Positions 48,215-56,761 are shown, counted from the first letter of the stretch. The stretch: DNA of 64,000 nt from Draconibacterium sp963676455 (GCA_963676455.1 OY781113.1:1550001-1614000), one strand, 5' to 3'. Numbers and translations: made by a program. The notes: generated by a model not told the origin, from the letters alone.

Positions 48215-48886
48215 ATGAGAATACTTCATACTATATTAATTTTATTAATTGCATTAAGCACTTTTGGACAAGTGGCAATAATCCAAGATAAAGACGGATT
48301 TACAAATGTCAGAAAAGCACCAAATACTCAATCGGAGATAATATTTAAAATTTTAGAAAATAAAGTTTTCTGGTATGACTATGAAGAAAATGTGGATGAA
48401 GGTGATTGGATTTCAATTTATATTCCGAAAAATGATTACTCTTTTGCATGCTCAGACCAAGATTATATTGTAGGATTTATCCATAAATCAAGACTACTGC
48501 CACTTTCAAAAATGAAACCATATAATGGCTTGGATTTTAAGTTTGAGTATGAAGTCCAACCATTTGATTCAACCACCAGAATAATAGAAAGAAACAATAA
48601 TCAATGGGTGAGTTCAATTGATGGTAGACCTGTTTGGGGTACAGATGGCGAATTGCCTAAATCTGAAATTAGAACGATTAACGTGAAAGTAAATAACAAA
48701 CAAATATTAATCAACCAAGCATTTTACAATAACTTATTTGAGTGTAATAACAAGTTTAATGTCACAAAAAACGGAGATACATATTTTGTTTATCAATCAA
48801 ATAGTGATGGTGCTGGATATTATGAATTAGTATGGGTGATAACGGAAAATGGATTAAAACAAAGACTTGTTGGGAGAATGTTTTGA
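48215..48886 (+). CDS. Secreted SH3-like protein of unknown function
   Basis: A 223-residue protein with a signal peptide (MRILHTILILLIALSTFGQ). An N-terminal bacterial SH3-like segment follows (DGFTNVRKAPNTQSEIIFKI, then VGFIHKSRLLPL near 90), as in SH3b proteins that bind cell-wall or other partners. The C-terminal half is unrecognised. It begins only 12 bases after the IS110 right-end sequence, the recurring gene/junction arrangement here. A membrane-protein gene follows on the same strand. Confidence 0.65.
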   Translation: MRILHTILILLIALSTFGQVAIIQDKDGFTNVRKAPNTQSEIIFKILENKVFWYDYEENVDEGDWISIYIPKNDYSFACSDQDYIVGFIHKSRLLPLSKMKPYNGLDFKFEYEVQPFDSTTRIIERNNNQWVSSIDGRPVWGTDGELPKSEIRTINVKVNNKQILINQAFYNNLFECNNKFNVTKNGDTYFVYQSNSDGAGYYELVWVITENGLKQRLVGRMF

Positions 48887-48907
48887 AAATATAAATTGGA
48901 AAATGAA

Positions 48908-49306
48908 ATGAACCTAACATCACAACATATCTTCTGGATTGGCTCAGGAATTACTTTGATTTTTTTTATGGTAGTCTACCTAAAACTTCATAGAAGAAAA
49001 CATGTTCTAATTTCGCTTTTCATTATTGGCTTAATAAGCTTTCTAATTGGGCTTAAACTTCTATCAAATCCAAATTACAAAATGGAAATAGGACATGCAG
49101 CGACAGCATTCTTTTCTCCAATTATTTATATTTCTGTTTATAATTCTCTAAGACTAATTTTCAAAAGAATAACGGGTGTTGAACCTACATACGAGTTCGC
49201 TTCAGATTACGATAAAAAAGACAAGCGTGGACTAAGCATATTTGACTATATCGTTTACATTTTACCTTTTCTAATTGCTGTGACAGTCCCCTTATATTTT
49301 GGATAA
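48908..49306 (+). CDS. Small multi-pass membrane protein of unknown function
   Basis: 132 residues from the ATG at 48908 (MNLTSQHIFWIGSG); a TTG four codons upstream is possible. Four hydrophobic helices can be seen: near IFWIGSGITLIFFMVVYL, HVLISLFIIGLISFLIGL, ATAFFSPIIYISVY and IDYIVYILPFLIAVTVPLY (the last part of FDYIVYIL). No domain recognised. It lies about 20 bases after the SH3-like gene and probably forms a pair with it. Confidence 0.55.
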   Translation: MNLTSQHIFWIGSGITLIFFMVVYLKLHRRKHVLISLFIIGLISFLIGLKLLSNPNYKMEIGHAATAFFSPIIYISVYNSLRLIFKRITGVEPTYEFASDYDKKDKRGLSIFDYIVYILPFLIAVTVPLYFG

Positions 49307-49324
49307 AAATGGAAAAAACTAAGC

Positions 49325-49395
49325 ATAACAATTAAGCGTTCTGATGGCATGCAATGCCAAATCAGAACCGGGTATTGACGCAAACTGGGTTCACC
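49325..49395 (+). repeat. ATAACAATTAAG hairpin repeat, copy 1 (short)
   Basis: Hairpin GTTCTGAT/ATCAGAAC with an inner GGCAT/ATGCC stem. Homologous to starts at 51918, 59974 and 61889; this copy loses similarity after about 70 bases. Confidence 0.7.
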
Positions 49396-49646
49396 CAATT
49401 GCTCTCGTACGATTGCACCTAAAATCCGAAGACATTGTTCCTTTAATTTCCCCCGAAAGCCAGTCCCGTTTTTTCGAAATTATGTTTATTTTTAATGTCG
49501 CAAGACTAATAACATAACTTTGAATCATGCTTCCACACCCAGTATTTCAAAATCATTTAGAAAAAGTAGCACTAACAAGAGGAAAGTATTGTCAACCTCC
49601 AATAAGTTGCATTAAGCAAAAAGTTGGGTTATACAACCAATTTAGG

Positions 49647-49707
49647 CATATAACCCAACCTAATAATAGAGAAATAACTGTACTTAGCCGGATACACATA
49701 CGTTGGC
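49647..49707 (+). repeat. Junction repeat B, copy 1
   Basis: About 61 bases similar to 50816-50878, sharing GCATATAA, AATAGAGAAATAA, TTAGC and GGATACA, and both ending in GTTRG just before a new gene unit begins. Confidence 0.6.
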
Positions 49708-49795
49708 GGTAATTCGCCACATAAGCACTTCCAGATTAGAAAAACAAATAAAATTATCTAATCTTCCAGAGCTTATTAAATCCTGTTGCTAACGT
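49700..49795. repeat. Palindromic junction repeat, copy 2
   Basis: Bounded by ACGTTGGC (49700-49707) and GCTAACGT (49788-49795). Nested stems are TAAGC (49722-49726)/GCTTA (49771-49775) and AGATTAG (49733-49739)/CTAATCT (49758-49764). It shares CCACATAAG and TTAAATCCT-TTGCTAACGT with copies at 46463 and 57593. Confidence 0.65.
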
Positions 49796-49901
49796 AAAAA
49801 TGGGGTGCGAAAATGAGTAAAAAAATGATAAATTTGAGTAAACCTTAAAGAACTGAAAATCAATGACTAATTTTAACGTTAGTCAGAATTATAAACACAC
49901 A

Positions 49902-50666
49902 ATGAAAGGCATTTTATTTATAACAATAATCGGATTTTTGTTTTCTTGTTATTTGACGAATAAGCACAAGAAGGATTTGTCTTCCTCGACAGATAACTAT
50001 AAAAAATTAGACACTTTAGTTAGTTTCTCTGGTTCTTGGTTAAGTGAGGATTACTTTAATGAAATTGTAAAAAATAAGTCTCCTCGAAAAGCTCAGGATG
50101 GTGCTTTGTTTATTGTAATTCCCCAAAAGACACTTTCTCTAACGACAATCATTCACAATTTTCACGAGGGAGGAACGCTTTTGGAAGTTGTTAGCAACAA
50201 AAACAACTATGAAATATGGGAAGTCCAGGATGATAGTTTGTCACAAAAAGTCTATGACGTAAAAATTCTTTCTCCATCAAAAATTTCTCTTGGAGATAAG
50301 ACTTTTGTTAAAATTAGTTCAGATACTGACACAGAAAATTTCATTGTCCTAGACGAGATACTATTCAAAGGAAATTACACCGATACAAAAAATAATAAAA
50401 TTGAATTTAAAAGTAATGGACAGATTGTCGGTATGGATAGTTTCAAGTTCTATGAATCAGTAATTGACTACTATGACGAGGGAATGCAAGTTGACCAAAT
50501 CCGACTTGGAGATTCGCGAGACAAACTTGATTACTATGGTTTTAAATTCAAGGGCGATACATTGAATCTCTACAAACTCAACTGTTTGGAGTTTGACAGC
50601 ACATCTAACAATTGTGGTGTCGTAGAATATGGGCAACTTATTTATAAATTATGGAAACAAAAATAA
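49902..50666 (+). CDS. Lipoprotein of unknown function
   Basis: 254 residues from the ATG at 49902 (MKGILFITIIGFLFSC, lipobox Cys16); the in-frame ATG at 49863 would place the IS110 right end inside the coding region and is rejected. The mature part is beta-rich and unrecognised. It is a single-gene cassette: TTGGCGGTA lies upstream (49703) and the complementary TACCGCCAA downstream (about 50668), so the unit has matching inverted ends. Confidence 0.65.
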   Translation: MKGILFITIIGFLFSCYLTNKHKKDLSSSTDNYKKLDTLVSFSGSWLSEDYFNEIVKNKSPRKAQDGALFIVIPQKTLSLTTIIHNFHEGGTLLEVVSNKNNYEIWEVQDDSLSQKVYDVKILSPSKISLGDKTFVKISSDTDTENFIVLDEILFKGNYTDTKNNKIEFKSNGQIVGMDSFKFYESVIDYYDEGMQVDQIRLGDSRDKLDYYGFKFKGDTLNLYKLNCLEFDSTSNNCGVVEYGQLIYKLWKQK

Positions 50667-50930
50667 CTACCGCCAATAAATAGGACTATGAGCGGTCAGC
50701 ACGACCCAGCGATGAGTCGGTGTTAAACTACACCCGCCGGGCCCAGAGCTATGTACTCACTGAAGGGTTTTAATATTTTTTGAAGAAAAATAGTGGGGTG
50801 CCACATCCAAGTGGGGCATATAAGCCAACCGGACAATAGAGAAATAAATGGAATTAGCGGGATACAGATATGTTAGGTGCAATCATGAACAAAAAGAAAC
50901 CAAATATTACTCGTCAAACAAACCGATAAC
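50667..50930. other. Junction between the lipoprotein and CPBP genes
   Basis: About 260 non-coding bases. It starts with TACCGCCAA (inverse of TTGGCGGTA at 49703) and contains junction repeat B copy 2, ending TGTTAGGTGC (50871-50880), a GTTRRRY-type core. Nothing else is supported. Confidence 0.6.
50816..50878 (+). repeat. Junction repeat B, copy 2
   Basis: Diverged direct repeat of 49647-49707. Ends in ATATGTTAGG, a GTTRRRY core like that of integron attC sites. Confidence 0.55.
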
Positions 50931-51926
50931 ATGACACTTCCAATACTAAAGAGGACAATTATTATTTTGGGAATTCTGCTGCTGCTGCTGGGGCTCTTTA
51001 TGATATTCTCTCACATAAAATATGGATTTGAACTATTTGTCGTGGGGGTAATAACTTTACCAGCGGGAATATTCATTCCTATTCAATCCGACAAGAAAGG
51101 AGAAAAAAAGGAAATTATAAAACGAGTAAAAAGCTACCCAAATATCATTCAAAGTTTCGGGATAACAGGAATGGTCATCTTAGGAATGTTGCTTGTAAGT
51201 CCACTGAAAACAGTACTTGAGAAATTTACAAACAAAGAAATTTCCATGTTTATTGGATACATTCTCTCATTTGGGACAGTTTTCATGATTATACACAGCA
51301 TTAAAAAGTATAAAGAAAAAGTAAGTTCATTTAATCTGTCAATAGAAAATAGGCAAATTATCCCTTTCGTTATTATCACCTCAATTGCTTTATTAGTTGG
51401 ATTTTGTGGCCCAATAAGCGGATTAATTCCAATTCCAGAGTCAATACAAAAATCCTTTTTACAATTGGCAGGACAAACCGGAGTATGGGCTTTCGTTCTT
51501 ATGGTAATTGCAGCTCCGATACTGGAAGAATTAATTTTTCGGGGAATTATTTTGGACGGACTTATGAAAAAATATACGCCTGCAACATCAATAGTGGTTT
51601 CCAGTTTGCTTTTTGGTATCGCTCATTTTAATCCATGGCAATTTGTTACAGGGGTAACAATTGGAGCTTTTTCAGGTTGGATTTATTACAAAACTAAAAG
51701 TCTGACACCATCCATAATAATACATGCCGCAGCAAACCTGACCGGCTTTACAATGAGATATTTTATCGACTTGGGTTCCTCAATGGATCAAGGAATAATA
51801 GAGAGTTATGGCGGATTGAAAAATTTGACAATGCTTATAATCGGCTCAACTATTATTATCACAACATCAATATATTATATACAAAAACAGTTTAAAAAAG
51901 GAGAAATGGCAACACACAACAATTAA
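50931..51926 (+). CDS. CPBP-family intramembrane metalloprotease (CAAX protease-like)
   Basis: A 331-residue membrane protein with about eight helices. The catalytic motifs are APILEELIFRGIIL near residue 195 (EExxxR), FGIAHFNPWQF near 227 and SIIIHAAANLTGF near 262, as in Abi/CPBP proteases. Members process prenylated proteins, bacteriocins or phage-related targets. It is a stand-alone cassette gene; its stop codon lies inside the ATAACAATTAAG hairpin repeat that follows, so insertion of that repeat may have altered its C-terminus. Confidence 0.9.
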   Translation: MTLPILKRTIIILGILLLLLGLFMIFSHIKYGFELFVVGVITLPAGIFIPIQSDKKGEKKEIIKRVKSYPNIIQSFGITGMVILGMLLVSPLKTVLEKFTNKEISMFIGYILSFGTVFMIIHSIKKYKEKVSSFNLSIENRQIIPFVIITSIALLVGFCGPISGLIPIPESIQKSFLQLAGQTGVWAFVLMVIAAPILEELIFRGIILDGLMKKYTPATSIVVSSLLFGIAHFNPWQFVTGVTIGAFSGWIYYKTKSLTPSIIIHAAANLTGFTMRYFIDLGSSMDQGIIESYGGLKNLTMLIIGSTIIITTSIYYIQKQFKKGEMATHNN

Positions 51927-52210
51927 GGTTCCAATGGCATGCAATGCCCAGTCAGAACCGGGTGTTGACGGAACCGGCTTCGGAGCGGGGAGGTAAGTTA
52001 TGGTTTTTCCCATGTTTGGGTGTATTTGTTTTCAGGAGGTGCATGTTTACAGGTTTCCATTTTGGTGCGGAACAGCACCTGTTTTTTATTCTCCAATGGA
52101 CTTTTCAGCCATCTTTTATCAACCAATTCCCTTGTTTATCCGTAGATTCTTCACCCCAGGGCAAAGAAACCCCACTGCTACCGCACAATTGTATCGATTT
52201 ACCTAATGAA
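51918..52210 (+). repeat. ATAACAATTAAG hairpin repeat, copy 2 (diverged)
   Basis: Starts with AACAATTAAGG and carries GGTTC/GAACC around the conserved GGCAT/ATGCC hairpin. The following 270 bases align loosely with 59974-60260, including GGTTTTTC and CAGGTTT-type blocks. No IS91 transposase fragment remains. Confidence 0.55.
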
Positions 52211-52688
52211 TAAACCAAGAGGTAAAGAACAAAAAGTAAAGATTCAGGAACAACGAAAGCGTAAAATTCATACCCCCAACCAACAAAAAACTACCAGCCT
52301 TCCATCTTTTTTTTCGTTTTCAGCTTATACAAGTGCTCATTTCACCCCATTTTCTTCGGGTCTCACCCCACAATGTTGCAGAGTTGTTCGAGTGTTGTTG
52401 CAGAGCTGTTCGAGAAAAGTGCCATTTTACCGAACAATTCTGCAACAACTCTGCAACAACGGTCGAAGAAAGTACCCTTTTCTTCGAGAAAAACGTGTCA
52501 ATATGAGTCAATATGTGTCAAAACAGGTCAATATGAGTCAATATGTGTCAATATGTGTCAATGTGTGTCAAAACAGGTCAATATGAGTCAATATGTGTCA
52601 ATATGTGTCAATGTGTGTCAAAACAGGTCAATATGGGTCAAAACGTGTCAATATGTGTCACGGTGTTGTTTTTCAGTAATTTGCGCCA
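52211..52688. other. Non-coding regulatory-looking region upstream of the DUF6266 gene
   Basis: About 480 bases without a supportable gene. GTTGCAGAG(T/C)TGTTCG occurs twice (52375 and 52397) and in inverted form CGAACAATTCTGCAAC (52431-52446). These precede the 10-bp tandem array at 52495-52660. Short open frames here are translations of repeats. Confidence 0.65.
52495..52660 (+). repeat. Array of seventeen exact 10-bp units (iteron-like)
   Basis: GTCA recurs every 10 bases, without a single indel, from 52497 to 52660; the unit is mostly ATATGTGTCA with variants AAACAGGTCA, ATATGAGTCA and ATGTGTGTCA. A 50-bp block of five units is perfectly duplicated (52521-52570 and 52571-52620). The array ends about 30 bases before the -7 box of the DUF6266 gene, so it may be a multi-site operator on one face of the helix. 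Confidence 0.9.
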
Positions 52689-52696
52689 TACGTTTG
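52689..52696 (+). promoter_or_regulatory. -7 promoter box of the DUF6266 gene
   Basis: TACGTTTG fits TAnnTTTG; GTTGTTTTTC about 20 bases upstream is a plausible -33 element. The 10-bp array abuts this promoter. Confidence 0.55.
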
Positions 52697-52734
52697 TACC
52701 GATAGCGAATTGTCTAACTTAAAATTTTAGTATT

Positions 52735-53382
52735 ATGGCAATATTTAATCAAGGAATTTTGGGAGGTTTTTCAGGCAAAGTAGGTTCTGTTGTAGGGTGT
52801 GTATGGAGAGGTAAAAATGTAATGCGGGCCATGCCTACGCCCAAAAAGAGTTACACTCCCAGTGAGGGCCAGCAGGTACAGCGTGATAAGTTTGCAGTGG
52901 TAACCCAATTTTTGTACCCGTTGAAATCGATTCTTAGCCTGTATTTTGGTTCTCCCCAGGGCGACAAGAGCCGTTATAACATGGCTACGTCTTACCATCT
53001 TAAAAATGCAGTGGTGTGGGAAAACAACATGGCTGAAATTATTTATGACAAAGTACTCATTAGCCGTGGTGATATACCCGGACTTGAAGGAGCAGATATG
53101 CAAAACCCGGGGAACTTGCAAATTGCGGTTAGCTGGATGGATAACAGCGACCAGCCAACTGCTTCTGATACCGATGAATTGTACATGGTCATTTTTTCTC
53201 CGGCACTCGAAAATTACCTGTTTTATACCCCGGCCAGTGTAATACGGAAAGATGTTGGCATAACAGTAACACTACCCAATATATTTCTTTCTACCGAAAT
53301 AATGGCCTGGGCTACCTTTGTTAATGCCACAAAAAAAATAGCTGCTACAAGTGTGTATCTGGGGCATATAGTTGTTAGTTAA
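52735..53382 (+). CDS. DUF6266 family protein
   Basis: A 215-residue protein beginning MAIFNQGILGGFSGKVGSVV with PTPKKSYTPSEGQQ, the characteristic start of DUF6266, a Bacteroidota family of unknown function. No signal or membrane segment. It is preceded by a strong promoter-like sequence and the 10-bp repeat array, and converges with a small HTH-protein gene 16 bases away. Confidence 0.85.
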   Translation: MAIFNQGILGGFSGKVGSVVGCVWRGKNVMRAMPTPKKSYTPSEGQQVQRDKFAVVTQFLYPLKSILSLYFGSPQGDKSRYNMATSYHLKNAVVWENNMAEIIYDKVLISRGDIPGLEGADMQNPGNLQIAVSWMDNSDQPTASDTDELYMVIFSPALENYLFYTPASVIRKDVGITVTLPNIFLSTEIMAWATFVNATKKIAATSVYLGHIVVS

Positions 53383-53398
53383 GCTGTAAACAACCATG

Positions 53399-53638
53399 CT
53401 ACTTGCTGCGAATTATCTTTTTTTGTAACAATTTGGCATCGAAAATACGGGTAAAGGTTAATGAAGGGTAATAATACGTTCCGCCTATTTTTTCGTACTC
53501 TATTTTTTGTTCTTTTCGCAAACGGTATAGTGTACTCCGGCTTATTTTTAAAATACGCATAGCCTCGTCGCTGGTACAAAAGCCTACTTTCTTTATTGCT
53601 TCAAAATCGCGTAATAGCTCTTGATTTTTTTTAGCCAT
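53399..53638 (-). CDS. MerR/excisionase-type helix-turn-helix protein
   Basis: 79 residues from the ATG at 53636-53638 (MAKKNQELLRDFEAIKK); a longer frame upstream adds 25 uncharacteristic residues. The HTH_17-like motif VGFCTSDEAMRILKISRSTL, followed by YRLRKEQKIEYEKIGGTYYY, is clear. It could be the DNA-binding partner of the 10-bp array or an excisionase-like factor. It converges with the DUF6266 gene. Confidence 0.75.
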   Translation of the reverse strand: MAKKNQELLRDFEAIKKVGFCTSDEAMRILKISRSTLYRLRKEQKIEYEKIGGTYYYPSLTFTRIFDAKLLQKKIIRSK

Positions 53639-54113
53639 TTTGGAATCGTTAAGGGTTAGTAAAACTGCAATATAAGAAAAGTCAACTCTAATCGTTGAAA
53701 AGAAATTACTCAAAAACTACTCATGCACACTTTCTTATAAGGGGAAATCCTGTTATTGTACGCTTGGATCGTGTGGTTTAAAGAATGAAGAGCAAAGATT
53801 AAGGAACAAGCCCGCAGCTCTTCCTTTATTTCAAAACTACCTGAACATTCCGGTTTTGAAACAACAAATTTGTAAAATTCATTTAAATAATAGTACGATA
53901 GATTTTTGACATATGGTTGCTGGAATATTTTTGTTAAATTAGTATCCGTTGTAAATGCTTATAAATGCTTACAAACGAATATCTTTCTAATAATAAGGAT
54001 TTTAGCAAAAAAAAATGATTTTTTCTGACATAACCGAAATATAATTAACGGTCATTATATTACTTCGTTGCCAACAATTTAAAAAATCGCTGCAAAGCTG
54101 AAAATTAGTACCA
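53639..54113. other. Intergenic region upstream of the TIR operon
   Basis: About 470 AT-rich bases with a short direct repeat (AAATGCTTATAAATGCTTAC at 53955). It must contain the promoter of the TIR operon, but no clear consensus is visible. No gene supported. Confidence 0.45.
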
Positions 54114-55352
54114 ATGATATTTGTTTCACATACTCATACAGATAAAGATTTCGTTGAAAAACTCGTAAATGATTTGAATCGTTGGCATTTTGATTTATGG
54201 TTTAGTACATGGGAAATTGCACCCGGAGAATCAATAGTCGAAAAGGTGCAAAATGGAGTAACTGATTCTGATAGTTTAATTGTAATTCTTTCTAAAAAAG
54301 CATGTGAAGCAAATTGGGTCAAAAAAGAAGTGAATTCATTCTTGTTTAGTATGATTTCTGAAAAAAAAGGAAATTTGATTCCAATTATGATTGAAGATTG
54401 CAAACCGGCTTTATTTATTAGAGAATTATTGCAATTACGAGTACATGAAGAAGGATACGAAACGATACTGACAAAATTAATTTTTGAATTACTAAAAGAC
54501 TCCAATGATGTTGTTAACAGTAATGCCATTGATGTATTTAGGAAAACAAATCCACCTATAACTTCAATTAAGCAATTTGTTTCAAGATTAAACGATGAAA
54601 TAAATAATCCATTAAGAATTAATTCTGATTATGTTATTCTAAATGACCAGAGGACATTAAAAATACTGCCTAATGGAGATGTAAGGTGTATTATAAGTCT
54701 TGATATTTTATTGTGCAAATCTAAATGGGAGATAAAAGATTGGGGTGATACACTTTATGATAGTATAGAAATCCCAACAATTCAGAATGTGAATTATAAA
54801 ACAAATTCCCAAATTGTCAGCTCGAATTATGATAATAAGTCAAAATCATTAGTAATTTCTTGGTCTCCAGAGAAAAATATACGCCCTGGAAAAACATATA
54901 TTCACAAGTATGAGTTTTTGGTACGAAAAGGATTTACTGCACCAACTAATTATTGGGTTCATAGAACGTATAAATACCCCACTCTATGGTCAAAGGTCAA
55001 TATTATTTGTGAAAACAAAATTGATGACATTATAGCATGTCGACCTCCTTTTACATTTGAGTTAAAAGAACCTTGGGAATTTATTGCTTATTCTCTAAGA
55101 AGTATGGATTCATTTAAAATAATCTCAAAAAAGAAGTCTAAACTAAGAATAGAATTATCTGCTGAAGATTTGAATCATGGCTTATTAGTTACATTTCTTA
55201 CATCGGGTTGGAAGGAATATCATACAAATGAGAAGCTTAATGATGGTTCTGAAGAAAGGAGAAACCTATTTGAACAACTATGGTTTATTGAAGAAAAATT
55301 CCGAAATGAACTAGGCTGGGAAAATATTAGAATTAATAAACCAAATAGATAG
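54114..55352 (+). CDS. TIR-domain protein with unknown beta-rich C-terminal domain
   Basis: A 412-residue protein. The N-terminal 125 residues form a TIR domain: MIFVSHTHTDKDFVEKLV, then FDLWFSTWEIAPGESI and SDSLIVILSKKACEANWVKK with Glu72, the position of the NADase catalytic Glu. Residues 150-400 are beta-rich and unrecognised; they might sense a ligand or partner. It is the first gene of a tight operon; the second TIR gene starts 19 bases after its stop. It probably consumes NAD+ or makes an NAD-derived signal, by family analogy. No signal peptide; cytosolic. Confidence 0.85.
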   Translation: MIFVSHTHTDKDFVEKLVNDLNRWHFDLWFSTWEIAPGESIVEKVQNGVTDSDSLIVILSKKACEANWVKKEVNSFLFSMISEKKGNLIPIMIEDCKPALFIRELLQLRVHEEGYETILTKLIFELLKDSNDVVNSNAIDVFRKTNPPITSIKQFVSRLNDEINNPLRINSDYVILNDQRTLKILPNGDVRCIISLDILLCKSKWEIKDWGDTLYDSIEIPTIQNVNYKTNSQIVSSNYDNKSKSLVISWSPEKNIRPGKTYIHKYEFLVRKGFTAPTNYWVHRTYKYPTLWSKVNIICENKIDDIIACRPPFTFELKEPWEFIAYSLRSMDSFKIISKKKSKLRIELSAEDLNHGLLVTFLTSGWKEYHTNEKLNDGSEERRNLFEQLWFIEEKFRNELGWENIRINKPNR

Positions 55353-55371
55353 AGTTTAAAAACAAAATATT

Positions 55372-55884
55372 ATGAGTTATAGAAATAAAACATATGTAAT
55401 CTTTGATGGAGACAATGACATGTGGGCATATGCCAGAATGAAGGGATGGAATTCATTAGATAACATTGACTTCAACTTTTTTGATGCTCACGACTTGAAA
55501 CCTTTAACTGGACAAGCTTCAAACGAAGTCTACATAAAACAAAGGCTTCTTGAAAGGATTAAAAACGCTAAGCAAGTTGTTATTTTGGTAGGTAATAGCA
55601 CAAAGAACTTATTTAAATACGTACGTTGGGAAATAGAACAATGTCTCAATCGGGATTTACCAATTGTCGTAGTAAATCTAAATAAACAACGAAGTATTGA
55701 CAATACACTATGCCCGCCAATTTTAAAAGGTAAAAATGCAATGCATGTCTCCTTCAGAATGAAAATAATCAAATACGCATTGGATTACTGGCCTAATCAG
55801 TATAATTCAAGCGTAGATAAAACTAAGAGTGACGATTGGCATTATCCTTCATCTGTATATAAAGATTTAGGATTAGATGAATAA
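55372..55884 (+). CDS. ThsB-like TIR protein (DUF1863/MTH538 type)
   Basis: A 170-residue protein beginning RNKTYVIFDGDNDMWAYARM followed by KGW, which matches the ThsB/DUF1863 TIR-like family. IDFNFFDAHDL and VVILVGNSTKNLFKYVRWEI place a candidate catalytic Glu at residue 87 (WEIE). In Thoeris, ThsB senses phage and makes a cyclic ADP-ribose-type signal. Here the classical ThsA (SIR2-SLOG) is absent. The gene overlaps the downstream membrane-protein gene by 8 bases (ATGAATAA), a sign of joint function. Confidence 0.85.
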   Translation: MSYRNKTYVIFDGDNDMWAYARMKGWNSLDNIDFNFFDAHDLKPLTGQASNEVYIKQRLLERIKNAKQVVILVGNSTKNLFKYVRWEIEQCLNRDLPIVVVNLNKQRSIDNTLCPPILKGKNAMHVSFRMKIIKYALDYWPNQYNSSVDKTKSDDWHYPSSVYKDLGLDE

Positions 55885-56761
55885 GCTTGATTATCCAAAC
55901 ATATATGAGAAAGCAGATAATAAATCTTTAGCTTCTCAGAATTCGTTTTCAAGACTAAATTTAGGGATTCTTATACTTTTAGTTTTGTCAACAATGATAT
56001 CTTCTTTACAAGTTGAAAACGGATGGGTTACATTCGTGTCAAGTTTTTTACTTGTAATTTCCTTAATATCGACTATTTGGATTATGCATTTCCAGCCCGA
56101 AAAAACGTGGTATAATGGTCGTGCAATTGCCGAAAGTACGAAATCATTAACTTGGAAATTTATAACTGGGACAAAACCATTTGGTTCTTCGCTTAAATTA
56201 AATGAAGCAGAGGATAAATTTTTAACAAACTTAAAGCAGATTATTGGTCAGAAGAAAGATTTTTTTCGATTAATTGGAGAAGAATTTTCAGAAGGGGAGC
56301 AAGTTACAAAATCAATGAGAGAATTAAGGAATCTGAATATTCAAGACAAAATTGATTATTACCTTATAAATCGTATTGAAGACCAAAGGGGCTGGTATTA
56401 TAAAAAATCTAAAGAAAATAGAAAGAACAAGAACTTGACTTTTGCTGCTATTATCACTTTTCAAGTATTAGCAATTACTGCTCTTGCTTTAGACTTTTAT
56501 AATATTATTGATTTTACTGTAACTCCTCTAATGGCCTGTTTAGCTTCTTCGTTCATCGCTTGGCTCCAACTTAAAAAATTTCAAGAACTAACGGAATCTT
56601 ATGGTATTACAGCCACTGAATTGAGTTTAATAAAATCAAAAATAAAACACATAAAAAATGAGTCTGATTTTGAAAACTTTGTAGATGATGCAGAAACGGC
56701 AATATCACGTGAACACACTTTATGGCTGGCAAGAAGAGAAAGTACGGAATTATTTCAATAA
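55877..56761 (+). CDS. DUF4231/SLATT-type four-helix membrane protein
   Basis: A 294-residue protein with two pairs of transmembrane helices (about 27-45 and 50-71; about 183-204 and 211-230). WYNGRAIAESTKSLTWKFIT after the first pair and DYYLINRIEDQRGWYYKKSK before the second are typical of DUF4231/SLATT proteins. SLATT proteins are predicted pore-forming effectors in systems that use nucleotide signals. As the third gene of the TIR operon it is the likely effector. Channel activity is inferred. Confidence 0.75.
   Translation: MNKLDYPNIYEKADNKSLASQNSFSRLNLGILILLVLSTMISSLQVENGWVTFVSSFLLVISLISTIWIMHFQPEKTWYNGRAIAESTKSLTWKFITGTKPFGSSLKLNEAEDKFLTNLKQIIGQKKDFFRLIGEEFSEGEQVTKSMRELRNLNIQDKIDYYLINRIEDQRGWYYKKSKENRKNKNLTFAAIITFQVLAITALALDFYNIIDFTVTPLMACLASSFIAWLQLKKFQELTESYGITATELSLIKSKIKHIKNESDFENFVDDAETAISREHTLWLARRESTELFQ

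Larger units (their letters stand above)
49307..49901. other. Composite junction between cassette genes
   Basis: About 600 non-coding bases. In order: a copy of the ATAACAATTAAG hairpin repeat (49325-49395), unassigned DNA, an 11-bp perfect hairpin GTTGGGTTATA/TATAACCCAAC (49624-49660), a segment also found at 50816-50878, the palindromic repeat copy 2 (49700-49795) and a solo IS110-type right end (about 49870-49889). No gene is supported. Confidence 0.65.

Noticed and set aside
49863..49901. Upstream start for the lipoprotein gene
   Set aside because: It would begin within the IS110 right-end sequence and bury the signal peptide 13 residues inside the protein.
52495..52660. CRISPR array
   Set aside because: Units are 10 bp without unique spacers and no cas gene is near; it is a simple tandem array.
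52206..52705. Two overlapping open frames across the tandem array
   Set aside because: They translate low-complexity repeats in two frames and carry no domain or ribosome-binding context.
53399..53713. 104-residue version of the HTH protein
   Set aside because: The first 25 residues are not protein-like for this family; the internal ATG gives the usual compact HTH protein.
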